Below, one piece after another: positions 45,109 to 56,500 of a stretch of DNA of 64,000 nucleotides. Each line of letters starts with the position of its first letter. The first letter of the stretch is position 1. The position numbers and the translations under genes were made by a program. The notes under the pieces are model-generated. The model searched no databases and had not been told where the DNA came from. It saw only the letters and a program-made list of their open reading frames with translations. The DNA is from Oscheius dolichura (lineage: Eukaryota > Nematoda > Chromadorea > Rhabditida > Rhabditidae). The stretch spans positions 8,122,001-8,186,000 of the forward strand of contig OW051493.1 in the NCBI GenBank assembly GCA_932521035.1, written 5' to 3'.

Positions 45109-46255
45109 AAGATTCGTCTTGAGGATCTGAAAAGATCTGTTTAAAATGCCTATAAAAATAGCCTACCAGTCTGGCAGATTGGATAAGCATAAGCATTGTA
45201 ATTAGACGCGGACCACTTTCCAAAGATCTCCCCAGCATAGAGTTCCATTACTGTAGCATAGGTTCCTTGCGGATTATCTTAAACCGCCTTTAAAACCCCT
45301 ATAAAAAGTATTACAGTACCCTTGACGAAGTTATTGTATCCGGCCAACTTGGTCCCATTGACCCAGGTACAGTCCTCGGCTACGTTATCCACACATTCCA
45401 ATCCGATCCAAGAGAAGCCGTCAATTTTACCGACCAAATTAGCTATGAACTGATTTTGAGCGTCGTTTAGGATAATGGTTAGAGTTGCCGCCTCGCGGGC
45501 GCATGTCGCCTTGGCGTCGTTAAAATTTCCCAGGATATTTACGGACTAATGAGTTCGTTAATTTAAATATGGTGTTAATACCTTATAACACTTGCAATCA
45601 CCGGCGTACTGGGTGTAGGACGAGCCACAGAGGAAGGGACCACAGTTGGGAGCAGTGGAAGGGGCTACCTCACAGACGAAGGGATGCGCCGTGTTACACA
45701 GTGTCTTGCTGAAAAGTGGTGGATATTAAAACTCTAACTTGAAAAGCAGTTCCTCGAGAAAACAGAGCTTATCAAACAGGGGGCCGTTATTTGGATACAT
45801 TCCCTCCATTTTTATTCTACCCAACTCACATCCACGAACTGGTGTCATCTTTAACAGTAGCACATTGATAGATACTCGGATCCGATGGTTGTCCAGCTGC
45901 CCAATTCGAATAGCCCGCAGTTGCATTACTCGTCCATGACCATTGTGACGTCTGCAGATAATTGAAACCGATCCAAAAGTCTCCATTTCCTTTGGCTATC
46001 CCGTAGACGTAACTATTCTCAAAGCTGTTTTGAATGGCTACTAGATGACCGCCAAGAGTGGTGCAGTAGTTTTCAGCCAGGGGAAAACTCGTCGGCTGAT
46101 TGAAGTAGGCATAGCATCTTGGATTGGGGTTGGAATAAAAGGAGAGAGGGTGGAACTTACTTGTTGAATTGGGCATTCAAAATGGTGGGGAAGGGGCAGT
46201 CTCCATTTGTTTGGCTAACTATTAAAAGGAAGAAGACGACAGATTGGAGAAGCAT
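45109..46255 (-). CDS. Secreted protein with two C-type lectin domains
   Basis: Start ATG 46255; signal peptide MLLQSVVFFLLIVSQTNG. First CTLD (about 46110-45690): CYAYFNQPTSFPLAENYC, GGHLVAIQNSFENSYVYG, DFWIGFNYLQTSQWSW, and the WAAGQPSD / CATVKDD region, a QPS sequence where Ca2+-binding lectins have EPN or QPD. Second CTLD (about 45640-45140): CKCYKSVNILGNFNDAKATC, SWIGLECV, then CTWVNGTK; its sugar-site loop is not canonical. The gene ends DPQDES. Nematodes have large CLEC families used in epithelial immunity; that role is inferred here, not shown. Confidence 0.8.
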
Positions 46256-46412
46256 CGAGTCCAAGAAAAGGGGAAACTGCTCGAGGAAAAGATAAGAGGC
46301 GGGCTATAAAATGGCAACAAATGGGCAACTAAAGAGAATCTAGTTGAATGGCAACGCAACAAGTACAACAACTACTAGGGTATATCTTTTATTGTTTTAT
46401 TTTGTTCCTTTC

Positions 46413-48366
46413 TCAATCGGCTCCATCCCGGGCAGATTCCAACTGGGTCTTCTCCTCGGCCAGGTCAACCATCTGATCCTTCGACTCCTTCTTCTCCTTC
46501 TTCTTGGCCGCCTTAGCCATCCAAATCTTCCACTCGTCGCGGAACTTCTCCAGATTCAGGCCAGCCTTTGCAACAGTTGCACTGTTCTGGTAACGGTCAA
46601 CCAGGCACAGACAGGCGAACATGTACTGCTGGCTGTTCTGAACGGCGAAGGCCCTCTGAGCCCGTATCTGCTGCAGCAGTGGCCACAATCCACGGAAGGT
46701 GCCCTTCATCATCTCATCCTGTGCCATTGCCAGAAGGACCAAGGTGCCGGTCCGGCCAATCCCGGCTGAGCAGTGGATGACGACGGGCTTCCCGGTGGCG
46801 TGGGTCCTGCTGACGATCTTCCGCAGCAGATCGGTCGAGGCGGGGACGCCGTGGTCGGGCCATCCCGTCAACCAGTGGTGGCGGACGACGAGGGGCGTCT
46901 CTTTGCCGCTCGTTACTTCCAACAGCGTGATGACAAGTCCATCCTGAAAACAGCACTCATTTGGAAAGAGGCAAGCCCGTACCAAGTGTGACATCCCATA
47001 GCGTTTGACTGTTACGGAACCAACGATGAGAGGCTTCGAATCATCCGGATAGTACTTGCTACACTTCGGGTTGCCATTCTCGATAAAGTCACACAGCATG
47101 ACGACCATTTCACATTGCTCGCTGACCACCATCTGCCAGAACTTCTCAACCGTATGGTCCATAGGTCCTTGCGTACAAATAAAGCGCTTCGGATTGTTGG
47201 AGGGCCTGGAAATGGCAAGGTTGCTGAAGAAAAAGCATTCGAAAAAAATTGGACTAGCCTTGGGGACTCTTCATCGAGTACCCAAGAAAAAGGAGAGCCG
47301 CTCACCCCACGTAATTGGCGTGGATGTAATCCTTGCCGTCGGCGGCTCCATGGATCTTGACGCGCGTCTTCTCCAGACAGGCTATATCGCCGTAGCGGTT
47401 GTCGTCCTCGTTGGCCGCGGAGGTGGCCACCAGCGCCGGCTCGTACTCCTTCTGGTTGGGCTGATATTCACCTGCCAGCTCTTTCACGCTCTTCTGGAAG
47501 ATCTCCTTCAGCCAGACGACGGCATGCTGCTGCTCGGTCCGGTCCAAAGGCGGCGACTCTTCTTCCTTCTTGGCATCTTCCGGCGTCTTCTCCTTGCCCT
47601 TGCTCTGCTTGCTTTCCTTCCTGTCCTTCTCCTTGTCCTTGCTGTCCTTTCCGTCCTTCTCCTTGCCCTTGCTGTCCTTCCTGCCCTTCTCCTTGCCCTT
47701 GCTCTCCTTCCCGTCCTTCTCCGTGAACTTGCTGTCCTTCTTCCTCATTGCCTTCTCCTTGCTTTCCTTCGTGTTATCCTTAGAGACCTTGCTGTCCTTC
47801 GTCTTCTCGTTCGTCCTTTTGCTTCCTTTCGCCTTTTCTACCGTCGGCGACGTCTTGACAATAGATGGCCATTTTCCACCTTTGCCTAAAATGGTCAAAC
47901 TATTCAAGTAGCCCCCGAGGCAACTGACCATACACCGACGGACCGTTCCTCCCCGGCTTATTTGCTCGAATGTTCTCGCACCAAGACATCGCGCGAGGCA
48001 ACTGACCCCAGCGGGACTGACCGCTTCTCTCCGTCTTCTCCGTTCTGCTTGTCTTCGTCTTGCTGTCCTGTGACTTCTCTGCAGTACTCTTCTTCAGTAT
48101 CGAGTTCTCCTTGTGGCTCTTCTTTTCGAAACGACTTCCCGACGAGGCGAGGCTTCTGGCCGTTGCCATTTTTCCCGGCTGCCTCGGCTGCTGGCTCCTG
48201 CCAATCTTTCCTCCCTTCTTCCTCAGCGAGATCTTCTTCTTCGCATCGTGCGAAACATCCTTCTTCTTTTTCAGCGGTTTCTCATCTAAAAAGGACGTAA
48301 TTTCAAGCTGTTTTAAAACAAAAAGTAGAAGTAAGAAGCAGCAAAAATAAAGCAACCTTTGGACAT
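46413..48366 (-). CDS. Small protein tyrosine phosphatase with Lys-rich N-terminal tail
   Basis: ATG 48366; exon 1 is only MSK plus one base. The N-terminal ~250 residues are basic and low-complexity (KKKKDVSHDAKKKISLRK, then tandem KDSKGKEKDGKDSKDKEK). The catalytic domain has RYGDIACLEKTRVKI, DYIHANYVG, FICTQGPMDHTVEKFWQM, the WPD loop WLTGWPDHGVP and the signature VVIHCSAGIGRTGT (Cys nucleophile and Arg both present), then the Q-loop region QQIRAQRAFAVQNSQQYMF. It dephosphorylates phosphotyrosine and is probably soluble. This architecture is common among expanded nematode PTPs, many of them male- or sperm-enriched (family knowledge). A 39-bp intron interrupts the domain near 46944-46982. 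Catalytic residues are intact. Confidence 0.85.
47590..47835 (-). repeat. Coding tandem repeat (Lys/Asp/Ser/Glu)
   Basis: Imperfect repeats of CTTGCTGTCCTTCC-type units on the plus strand, read on the minus strand as KDSKGKEKDGKDSKDKEK, inside the phosphatase N-terminal tail. The number of units is likely polymorphic. Confidence 0.8.
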
Positions 48367-48422
48367 GACGACCGCCGACGAGAAGACAGATGTACAAATG
48401 TGGGAGAAGCCAGTGTGGGCGA

Positions 48423-48432
48423 CCTTATAAAT
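48423..48432 (-). promoter_or_regulatory. Possible TATA box of the phosphatase gene
   Basis: TTTATAAGG on the minus strand about 60 bp before the ATG at 48366. Confidence 0.35.
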
Positions 48433-48678
48433 GGTTTTTTCGGATTATCTACTAATCTTTTTCATGACTAAACGGTCCTTCAACGGTCCATTTTTTACGG
48501 AAATTGACAAATGCTCTAAAACAGGGCCAAGTCAACGGTCCGCTTATGTTCGAACAAAACGGTGCTGAATGGCCGGCTTTTCACCCGCAGAAGTCTGGCA
48601 GAACTATGACGTAATCACCATGGTCGTCTCGTTAAAGCAGATCGTCTCCCTGAAGAACAATGGCAAAAGCGCCTACCG

Positions 48679-49130
48679 TTGCGCAGCAGACGTCGGAGGG
48701 CTGAAACTTACCGCGACCAATCGGAAGCGTTCGTCTATCGTCGATTTTGCTGGCGAACAAGCTCTGACTTACAATATGAAAAAAAAGAGGGACGAGAAAG
48801 GCTGCCGCGAGAGGAGGTATATAAACATTCAGCATTGGAACACGATGAGATTTTCAGGTGGGAACGGTTGTCATCACTCTTGAGTCGGATAGCCAGCCGC
48901 TTGTCCATTTCTATGTCATCTCCTTGCCGCCTTGGGAGTTCGTGGCTGTGAAGGTGTTCGAGATCGCGTCTGGCCTCTACCGTGTCTCCCTCGAGGCCCT
49001 CGTTGACCTGCGCGTGCAGGTGAAGCTCAGGAAACAATGGATCCTGCAACTTCGACAATCTCGCAGCGGTGATTCAACCCGGAGTCAACTACCCGCGCTT
49101 CGAATAGCATCAATCAATGTACATCCGTAG
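48679..49130 (+). CDS. Doubtful two-exon hypothetical gene
   Basis: A reading frame ending PREE at a GAG|GTATAT donor (48816) joins in phase, across a 41-bp intron ending TTTTCAG (48857), to an exon VGTVVITLESDSQPLVHFYV, ending INVHP at 49130 with AATAAA three bases later. The second exon and poly(A) signal look real. The first exon is less certain: another frame overlaps it (48569-48883), and the proposed intron contains TATATAAA, which could instead be a TATA box. No family recognised. It lies head-to-head with the phosphatase gene. Confidence 0.35.
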
Positions 49131-49139
49131 CACAATAAA

Positions 49140-49504
49140 GAGTCTATATCGCAATACCGTGTCGTTTTTTTCCTTGGCCGCGGCCGAGTTTACTGTTCTC
49201 TTCTTTGATAGTTAAAGGGACCGTAGCGCAGGTTTTGAATTCTCCGGAAATTCCGGAGAATTTCAGACAACGCCTAAACGTCTTGCACGAAATTTTTCGA
49301 TTTCCGTAATTTTCGGTGTAAAACAGTTATTTTCCTCACTTGCTGACACTGACAAGCTCTTTTTACTGCAAAAAAATAAGCACCTCATGACAAACATGAA
49401 CGTCTACGCCCAAAAACGGGCGCTCCCAAAATTGAGCGTTTTGCCCATGCATATATAAAATATCTTCATTACTCTTTTATATATTATTATTCTGCGACAT
49501 TCTG
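49140..49504. other. Spacer with a MITE-family end
   Basis: GTTAAAGGGACCGTAGCGC at 49211 resembles the TTAAAGGGAC MITE end; no matching right end was found. A CATATATAAAATATC sequence lies at 49448-49462. Nothing else was recognised. Confidence 0.35.
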
Positions 49505-52135
49505 TTACAATCGAACATCTGTTTTACAACAACAATCCCTATTGTTCATACTGCATCGAGAATTTGTGGATTCTCCCCGGGAGAGGCGAACTGGCGGCCG
49601 GGAACACGTCATAACGGTCACTATTTGAGTTCTCAAGATATCTGAATAAGTTGGTTATATAAAAAAAGAATGGTAGAACTAACCAATCTCATTTTTAGTG
49701 TCTTTTGAGAACTTCTCCGTCTCTTTGTCCACTCTGGCCTTTAATTTTGCACTCCGCTCAGAAAATGTGACATCGAAGGGCCAAGCAAGCATGAGGGCAG
49801 TCACGGCGCCGTTTTGAAACACTGCTCCCAGGCTAGTGTGCCTTATTTCATCACAAATGACCTTGGAAGCTTCGGACAATTCACAGGCACATGTGGAATT
49901 CTCCTGGAAGAGGGAAAGATATAGGTTCTTATAAAAAGGGCTTATAGGTACAGAAAAGAGTGAACTCTTGAATGATCCAGAGGAAAGGAGTCTCGGGACC
50001 GTTTATAAAGGCAGAACCCACCGAGTTGGACTTCTCCACCTCTCCTTCAATTTGCTTGCTAGTACAGCAAATGGAATGGCAGGAAAAACATTGAGCGAAA
50101 CGGCGACAATTAATCGAGAGCTCCTCTTGTTCGTCCGGTAGAAGATCACAGAGAAGGTGCTCATTCCAGGCGTGGACAGCGTCAGCAAACTAAAAGGGAA
50201 ACTGCTCATTTATTTCTGAACCAGCAGTCCTCCCACTTGCCGTCACTCCCAATGCCGGACAAACTCGAGAAGCTGGCTCTCATTTCGCCTCTTCCACGCT
50301 CTGGTTGAAACGGGGTGGAGGAAAGAACTAAAGTAAGGGTACTCTTATATAAGCTACTCCAAGAAGGAGTGGCCGTCCATTTTAGTTTTTTATTATCCGG
50401 GAACGCAGCCAGGACGTCTTGAAACGCGCAGGGTGCCCGTAGACGTACCGGTAGAGAGAGTAATGGAACCAAGCATTGGTTTCTTCGGTTGGGAAACGGT
50501 GATTATTTGGTGCAACGGTAAATTGGGCGATGGGGAGAAGGGTGATACTCTTGATGAGGATAAAAGGAGGATTTTATGGAAAAAGAGTGTAGTTTATTCT
50601 GTTCCTTCATGAAAACGGGAAATTTTAGGGCAGGACAGGGATCCTGCCCCCACATGGAAAGGGTGATTATTTGGTGCATAAAAATGGGATTTTTTTGGAA
50701 CGGAAAACAAATCCCACCCCAAAATTCCAGCCCCGGTTCAAACTCTGCTGACCTGTGCTTCATTATGGCTCAAATTACACTTCAGCCCAAATATCACAAG
50801 TGGCCTCGAATTGGCCAGTAATTTCAATGAGACATAGCCTAAAAAATCCGAGTTGATCTTCCTTTTTCTTGTTATTCTACCCCTAGGCCGTTTAGTCGAC
50901 GGATCCACCGGTACCATTGCTTCCTGTAGCTGTTTTAGTGTGATCCAATGAGGCGGGTATTTGAATCGGGCTACGTCCATGATCAAAACCCTGTCAGATT
51001 CCGAATGGTAAGCTGCTAGAGGTGAGAAATGACCTGGAAGGGCCAAGTTTTTAAAAAGGAGAAAGGAAGGTGTGCCTGTTCCTGTTTGACTCAGAGAGGA
51101 GCGATCATAACTGGCAACGACGACGGATGATTCGCCACGAACTGAGGAGATCAAATCTTCACGGAGGCTCTTGAGGTAACCTGGAAAGAAACGATGAAGG
51201 GCTTGTTACCGAGGAAAGGGAATTATCTTCCCTTCAGATGGTCACCACCCAGCGAATCACCAAGGGAAGATAATTATTTTTTCTTGGGGGGCAGTTAGTT
51301 TATTTCCCACGGTCGTCTACGATTTCTAAAGTCTCGTGGGGGTCTGGAAACTTGACAGGGTCCAGATTGCCTGGCTTGCCCAAAAAAAACGATCCCTTTC
51401 TTATGGTGCGCCATGTGGAAGCCCCAGGGGTACAGAAATTGCTAGATTTTTTATCTTCCCACCCTAGAAAAGATCTTCAGGAAGTAGAGCCCAGAATTCT
51501 TGGGAAATCTTCTTTTCCTTACCTTCACTTTCTTCTGCATAGTACAGCCTCGACTCTAATCGATTACACATAGCCAAACAGCTGAATTGCCCGAGATTTA
51601 TACCTGTCCTAAATACTTTTCCCTCTTCTCCCAGTATTTCCTCACTTTTTAACATTTTCCAGTGGTACACAACAGTCCAACATCGATTCGTGATAGAACC
51701 TCCAGGGTGCTTTCCACACTTGGCCGGGATCGACTTCCAGGGCGTTGAGAATCATTACCAGTGTGCTCAGACCGCAATAGGCCGGCTCATCCTGGGTCAG
51801 GAATTGGGAGGCCAGTTTAAAGTAGATATTGGCATTTCCTATAAATTACTGTATACTATATTTCCATTGGGGCAGCCTCATCCGCCTTTTGAGCCGGGCG
51901 AGACGGGGAAGAGGCGGGAACACAGCTGGCGTTCTCTGGCCCGTTGCATCATGGGATTGTCTCTTTTTATAGCTTTTTGGCCCCCAAAATAATTGGAACA
52001 AGGGTGAAGAATAAAGGTTGAGGGTTCACCTTCTAGAAGACTTTCTTTGAACAGCCTCTTCCCGTCCTCCGAGGCGAAATCAATGCAACTGTCGGGCAGC
52101 GGTCGTCTGTAGAAATTCTTTGCGGTAACGGACAT
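49505..52135 (-). CDS. pcs-1-like: Phytochelatin synthase (full-length type)
   Basis: Glutathione gamma-glutamylcysteinyltransferase: makes phytochelatins from glutathione for Cd/As and other metal detoxification; cytosolic. I chose ATG 52135 ([20 protein letters not shown]) by comparison with the paralogue at 37090; an in-frame ATG at 52228 would add 31 residues. Motifs: [20 protein letters not shown] with the catalytic Cys, [49 protein letters not shown] (His) and [15 protein letters not shown] (Asp). After RPRGYVSLKL the C-terminal domain continues through exons at ~50380 ([14 protein letters not shown]), 50188 ([20 protein letters not shown] and FSCHSICC) and 49870-49681 ([16 protein letters not shown]), ending CCCKTDVRL at 49505. 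The last exons' assignment to this gene is by phase and by similarity to the LT-L-LALP segment of the family; the junction near 50440-50760 is unresolved. Confidence 0.8.
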
Positions 52136-52229
52136 CCGTTCACAGATTTTCACAATATCTGAAATTGGCTTTCTATACAAATCGAGAGGAACAATAAACG
52201 AACGAATAGAGGCGGGAGAAATTCGCATA

Positions 52230-53010
52230 CAAAACGAGCGGGCAGACTAAAAAGGGGCGCCCTTCATGGGAAAGTCAGTCGCACATTCCCGCCAATTCCT
52301 CCCTCTTCTATGAGTCAAAAATCTCGTTTTTCTACAGCCCGCATGAAAAAATGGGATGATAAAGGGAAAAGGAAGACGAAATGGCCCCGAGGTGGGATCA
52401 TTTTACACAAAACCGTGGAGCAGCAAAGATTCAACGGGAAGGAGGAAATAAAGACGGGAGAGCAGCGGCCCCTGTTAAAAGTGGAGAGACACGAGTCAAA
52501 GATTATAGCCAGCCGGGCTAACTAGATGAAAACATCAAGGAAATGGGAGTACGCACTTCTTTACGCTGGGAGGTAAACTCGGAACAGAAATTGATATCGG
52601 GGGTGTAGACTATTTGACGAATGAGTCATAAGACAATTGCGCGAGGTGATGTACACCAGCATGGGAAAGGGCCGTCTAGCAAGATGTGAGGAGATGAATC
52701 ACTGGAAAAGGTCTACACTGCGAAATGGTCCTAGGGCGCAGAGGGTTTGAAAAAGCAGCGAAGGACCCGTCCCCATGGACATTTTGGTTCAGTTGTGTCA
52801 GCAGTGGAACAGCTGGCTTCTGGCAAAAGGTTCCAGGTTGAGACATGGATATCTTTGTGTCCCTCTTTGGGATAAAGCCAAGGCGTTGTCCGTATTCCTT
52901 TTATTTTCCCAACTAACACTGAGATGGGGCTTGGTGAGGCTTGGCACACATTTTGTTCCATTTTAGAGAAGTGTGAACTGGTAAACAATACTTGGGGTAC
53001 ATATGACAGA
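52230..53010. other. Intergenic, no gene recognised
   Basis: Upstream side of phytochelatin synthase and 3' side of the ERMP1-like gene. ORFs at 52310-52525 (plus) and 52731-53021 (minus) have no recognisable features. It probably contains the phytochelatin synthase promoter; no metal-response or TATA element could be assigned with confidence. Confidence 0.35.
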
Positions 53011-53132
53011 TAGCTTTCCAACGGATATTCCTTGGAAAAACCTCTACGCTACGGGGCCTGAAAGCTTATGGTCCCATAGCGGAGACGCGCCGCCAAATTT
53101 GAATCCGTGGAATATCCGTTGGAAGTGGACTG
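53011..53132. mobile_element. TAGTCCATTTCCAA-family palindromic element, copy 3 (reverse)
   Basis: CTTTCCAACGGATATTCC ... GGAATATCCGTTGGAAGTGG with an interior (CTCCGCTA / TAGCGGAG, GGCGGCGCG) matching 6874-7006 in reverse orientation. The terminal ATAGTCC is worn on the left side. Confidence 0.75.
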
Positions 53133-53537
53133 AGACCCACACCACTCTATACAAGAAGGGGGACAGGATAAAGTATGAAGAGGAAGCCTGTCCTTTCTCG
53201 AAATACCCAAGAAATACGAAGAATGGATGACAAATATTTATTTTGTGTTGTTTTAAAATACAATACAATACCATGATCAGTTTTGGAATGTTCGGATATT
53301 TTTTAGATACTGGTTTTCGTTTTTCTCGTCTTGTTATCAAATGTTATCAAAAATATTAAACCGGTACTGAAACGGAAGCATCTACATCGATAGAGGTAGA
53401 GGGAGAATTAAATAAGTGTTTCAATACCTGCTAAATACGCCGTAAAGATAAGGACCGCGGGAGATTTTGACGCCATTTTTGAAGAAAAAAGGTCCCGAGA
53501 AGATATCACAAAACATATTTTAAAGAGAAGAAATAAA

Positions 53538-56500
53538 TTAGAAAATGTACACGACAATTTGAGAGACTCCGCCGATCATGGTAATGGCCCACTTCCACCA
53601 GCCAACCGCGGATTCTGGCTGTTTACGGCGCTGGTCGATAATTGTTCGGAGTTGGCGAACAGTTTCCGAATTTTGATGGGGTCCTGAAGCGAAAAGTTTC
53701 TTTAGAAAAATTGGGTCTTGAAACGAACCGTGGGCGTGGTGAGACGCCACCGAGATTTCAACATTGGGAGTCGTTTTGGGGTCTGCCGGGGTACCCGTGG
53801 GCTTCTCCATCAAGATCCAGAATTGCCGAACCTCGGGTTTCTCCGTTCCGTAGGTCATAAAGACGAAATAGGTCTTACGACGACCAAATTCATCAATATC
53901 TAAACCAGAAAAATGGGTGGGATACGGTAAAAGGGCCTACTGATATCGGTGAAGGACCACTTGGAAAGCTCGTAGCCGTTGAGAGGAGTGATGTGCAGGG
54001 ACATCTTGTCAAAACCCCCACGAAGCTGGAAAAATACCATTAGATTGAAAAAAAATGAGTTAGGTTCACCTCAAAGGAGACGTTCAGCTGATTACTTCCA
54101 ATTCGTTGGCGGTCAACTAGGGTCAAGTTGATTGGGAAGGGGACGACGGCCGGGGAGGGGACAGGCACCCACAGGGCTTGTCTGGAAACGATTTTATGGA
54201 GGGAAATAAACTGGAGATCATCTATGGACCATTTTTTGTGGGTCTATACAAAACAAAAACAAAATTCAAAACGTCCAATTTCGGGCGCGACCGAAAATCG
54301 AGTGTTTGTGTTCGTATCTTGGTCATTTTTGGGCCGATTTCAAAAATTCAAAGACCTCGATGGAGAGCACGTCAAGGCGATTCTAATGAACCCGGTCGTA
54401 TCGCAAACGCTCAAAAAAGTCTGTAGCACCGTAAACGTTGACTGAGGATATGTTACGTAACGCGGCGGGCCCGGACCTATGTATGGATCTATAGGCCGTT
54501 TTATTTTCTTTTCAGGGCCTGTGAAAACCCAACCAAAGAGACAGTACTGATTTAGACGCGCACGAAATGGATTTGCTATGAAATGGACCAAAAATGATTT
54601 GGACGTGTGACGATTTGGACGTTTCGTTCTGTATTCACGTACTCTTTTTTTGTACTGTCTCCAGTACTGTCTCCAACCAAAGCTCTGCCGCCCTACAGTT
54701 TCCATCACTTCCATTAAAAATGAACTCACTCTGGTGGGAAGAGTTCATGAATAGCTGTATAGTATGGCATTCTACAATACTCATCCTCCACTCCAGTACA
54801 GTCTGGAGCTGCTCCAGACTGGAGGAACGAGTGCGCGGGAAGGTCAGCCGTATTTCTGAAGAAGTTAGGTAATTCCAATAGAAATCTAGCGGTGTCCTAC
54901 CTGTAATCCAAGCTCTGCACAAAGAGGGCATTATCCTGTTTCACTTGTTTTCCTTCAAAGTTGTAGATTGTCCTGTTTGTGTGCTGAAATCCGTTATTAT
55001 TCAAGGGGAAAAATGGGTTAAAACGAACCAGGGCGATGATTCTCCTCAATCGGGGATGCTCCTCGGAATATTCATACGGTACTCCCAATTTTGTGGTGAC
55101 GAGCAGGGCAAAGAAGAAGATAAAGATGAAAATTCCGCATTTAACCACGTAGTTCATCTTGCGCGAGACGTAGAACAGATTATTCTGAGAATTCCGTCAA
55201 TAAAATCCATAAAATAAAGTCTCACCACGAAGAGGATTAAACTGGAAGCGATCACCAGGCTGAGGGGTCCCATCACGAACTCTGGGTTGATGGCATTACC
55301 CAGACGACCCATGACGGGGACGAAGAAGTCAACACACTGACTGATGGCGTAGACGGCGAAGACAATCACAGGGACGAAGCAGAACAGCTGGGTATAGAGC
55401 AGGATCTTGGTGTTGGCTTCTGAAAAAAGGAAAAGTATACTGGAAGAGGAAAAGGGACGACACAGTTAGACAGCCAGCGACGAAAAGGGGCCGCCGCCTC
55501 TAACTAGGGGATCATTTTTGACAACTTGGGGCGATTTGACCATAGTTTGACTCATTCGCTGTAGTTTTTCAAACTGATTCTGAGTTTCTTTTCAGATTTA
55601 GCAAATAAATAGTCAACAAATTTTTTACGCTTCAAATATTATGAAAAACGGGGGCAATTAGTTCTCTGGTTTAAAAACAGCGCCAACTTCAGGCCCCCTT
55701 TGGGTCTCCATCCCGTCATGGGCACAAAATGGTCCCGTAGCGGTTATTATTACTATTTTTAAGGCTAAAATTAACAAATTTAAATGAGGGAAGAGCTCAC
55801 TTTGGATAAGTCCCAAATTTCCCAGGAGATAAATCAGTGGATCCTTGAGAAGAGGGAATAAGACGTAGTTGAAGACGAAGAAAGCGGAAGCCAGCTCGAA
55901 GAAAGTCATTAAGACCAAGAGGCAGGCAAACGAGACCAGGATACTGTCATAATGTACCATTTCCGAGTTGTAGGTCTAGAAAAATGGGAAATCTTTAAAA
56001 TTTCAAGAAGGAATCAGACCTTATCCTTGTCGGCGAAGTAGCTGTGTACCGTCATTCCGGCAAGGAGCATAGGGAGGACGTAGAGCGGGCCGAGGAGTTC
56101 GGGCATCTTGTACCAGCACATGACGAGATCCAATTGGATGACCAGGGTCACGACGAGGAGCATTGTCCCGACCATGGCCAGCCAGGCGACAACGTGGTGG
56201 TAGAAGGCGTTGATGAGGTCGGCCGTCGTGTAGAGACCCTTCCCAATTCGGGCCGTAACCAGAAGAACTACCAAGACGAAGGCTCCATAATTCAGCCATT
56301 GGCCTGGAAATGAATAGTAGAAATAAAGAAGAGGGGTGAAGCATACCCATGACGATGGGATAATAGACGGTGAAGAGGCCGACGACATCGTAGAAGACCC
56401 AACGGTTGGCTTCTTCGAATGTTGCAGGTTTGTCCAAGTAGGGACTCTTCAGGATGGCATTGACAACCGCGAGGACATTCTCTCCAGCCCTGAAATGAAG

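Noticed and set aside
46344-46769. 141-codon plus-strand ORF
   Set aside because: Antisense to the conserved phosphatase domain.
47590-47835. CRISPR-like or satellite array
   Set aside because: The repetition is a coding low-complexity tail in a eukaryotic phosphatase gene; there is no repeat-spacer structure anywhere in the window.
47056-47889. 277-codon plus-strand ORF rich in Leu
   Set aside because: Antisense shadow of the Lys-rich phosphatase tail: Lys codons read backwards as Leu/Phe/Ser.
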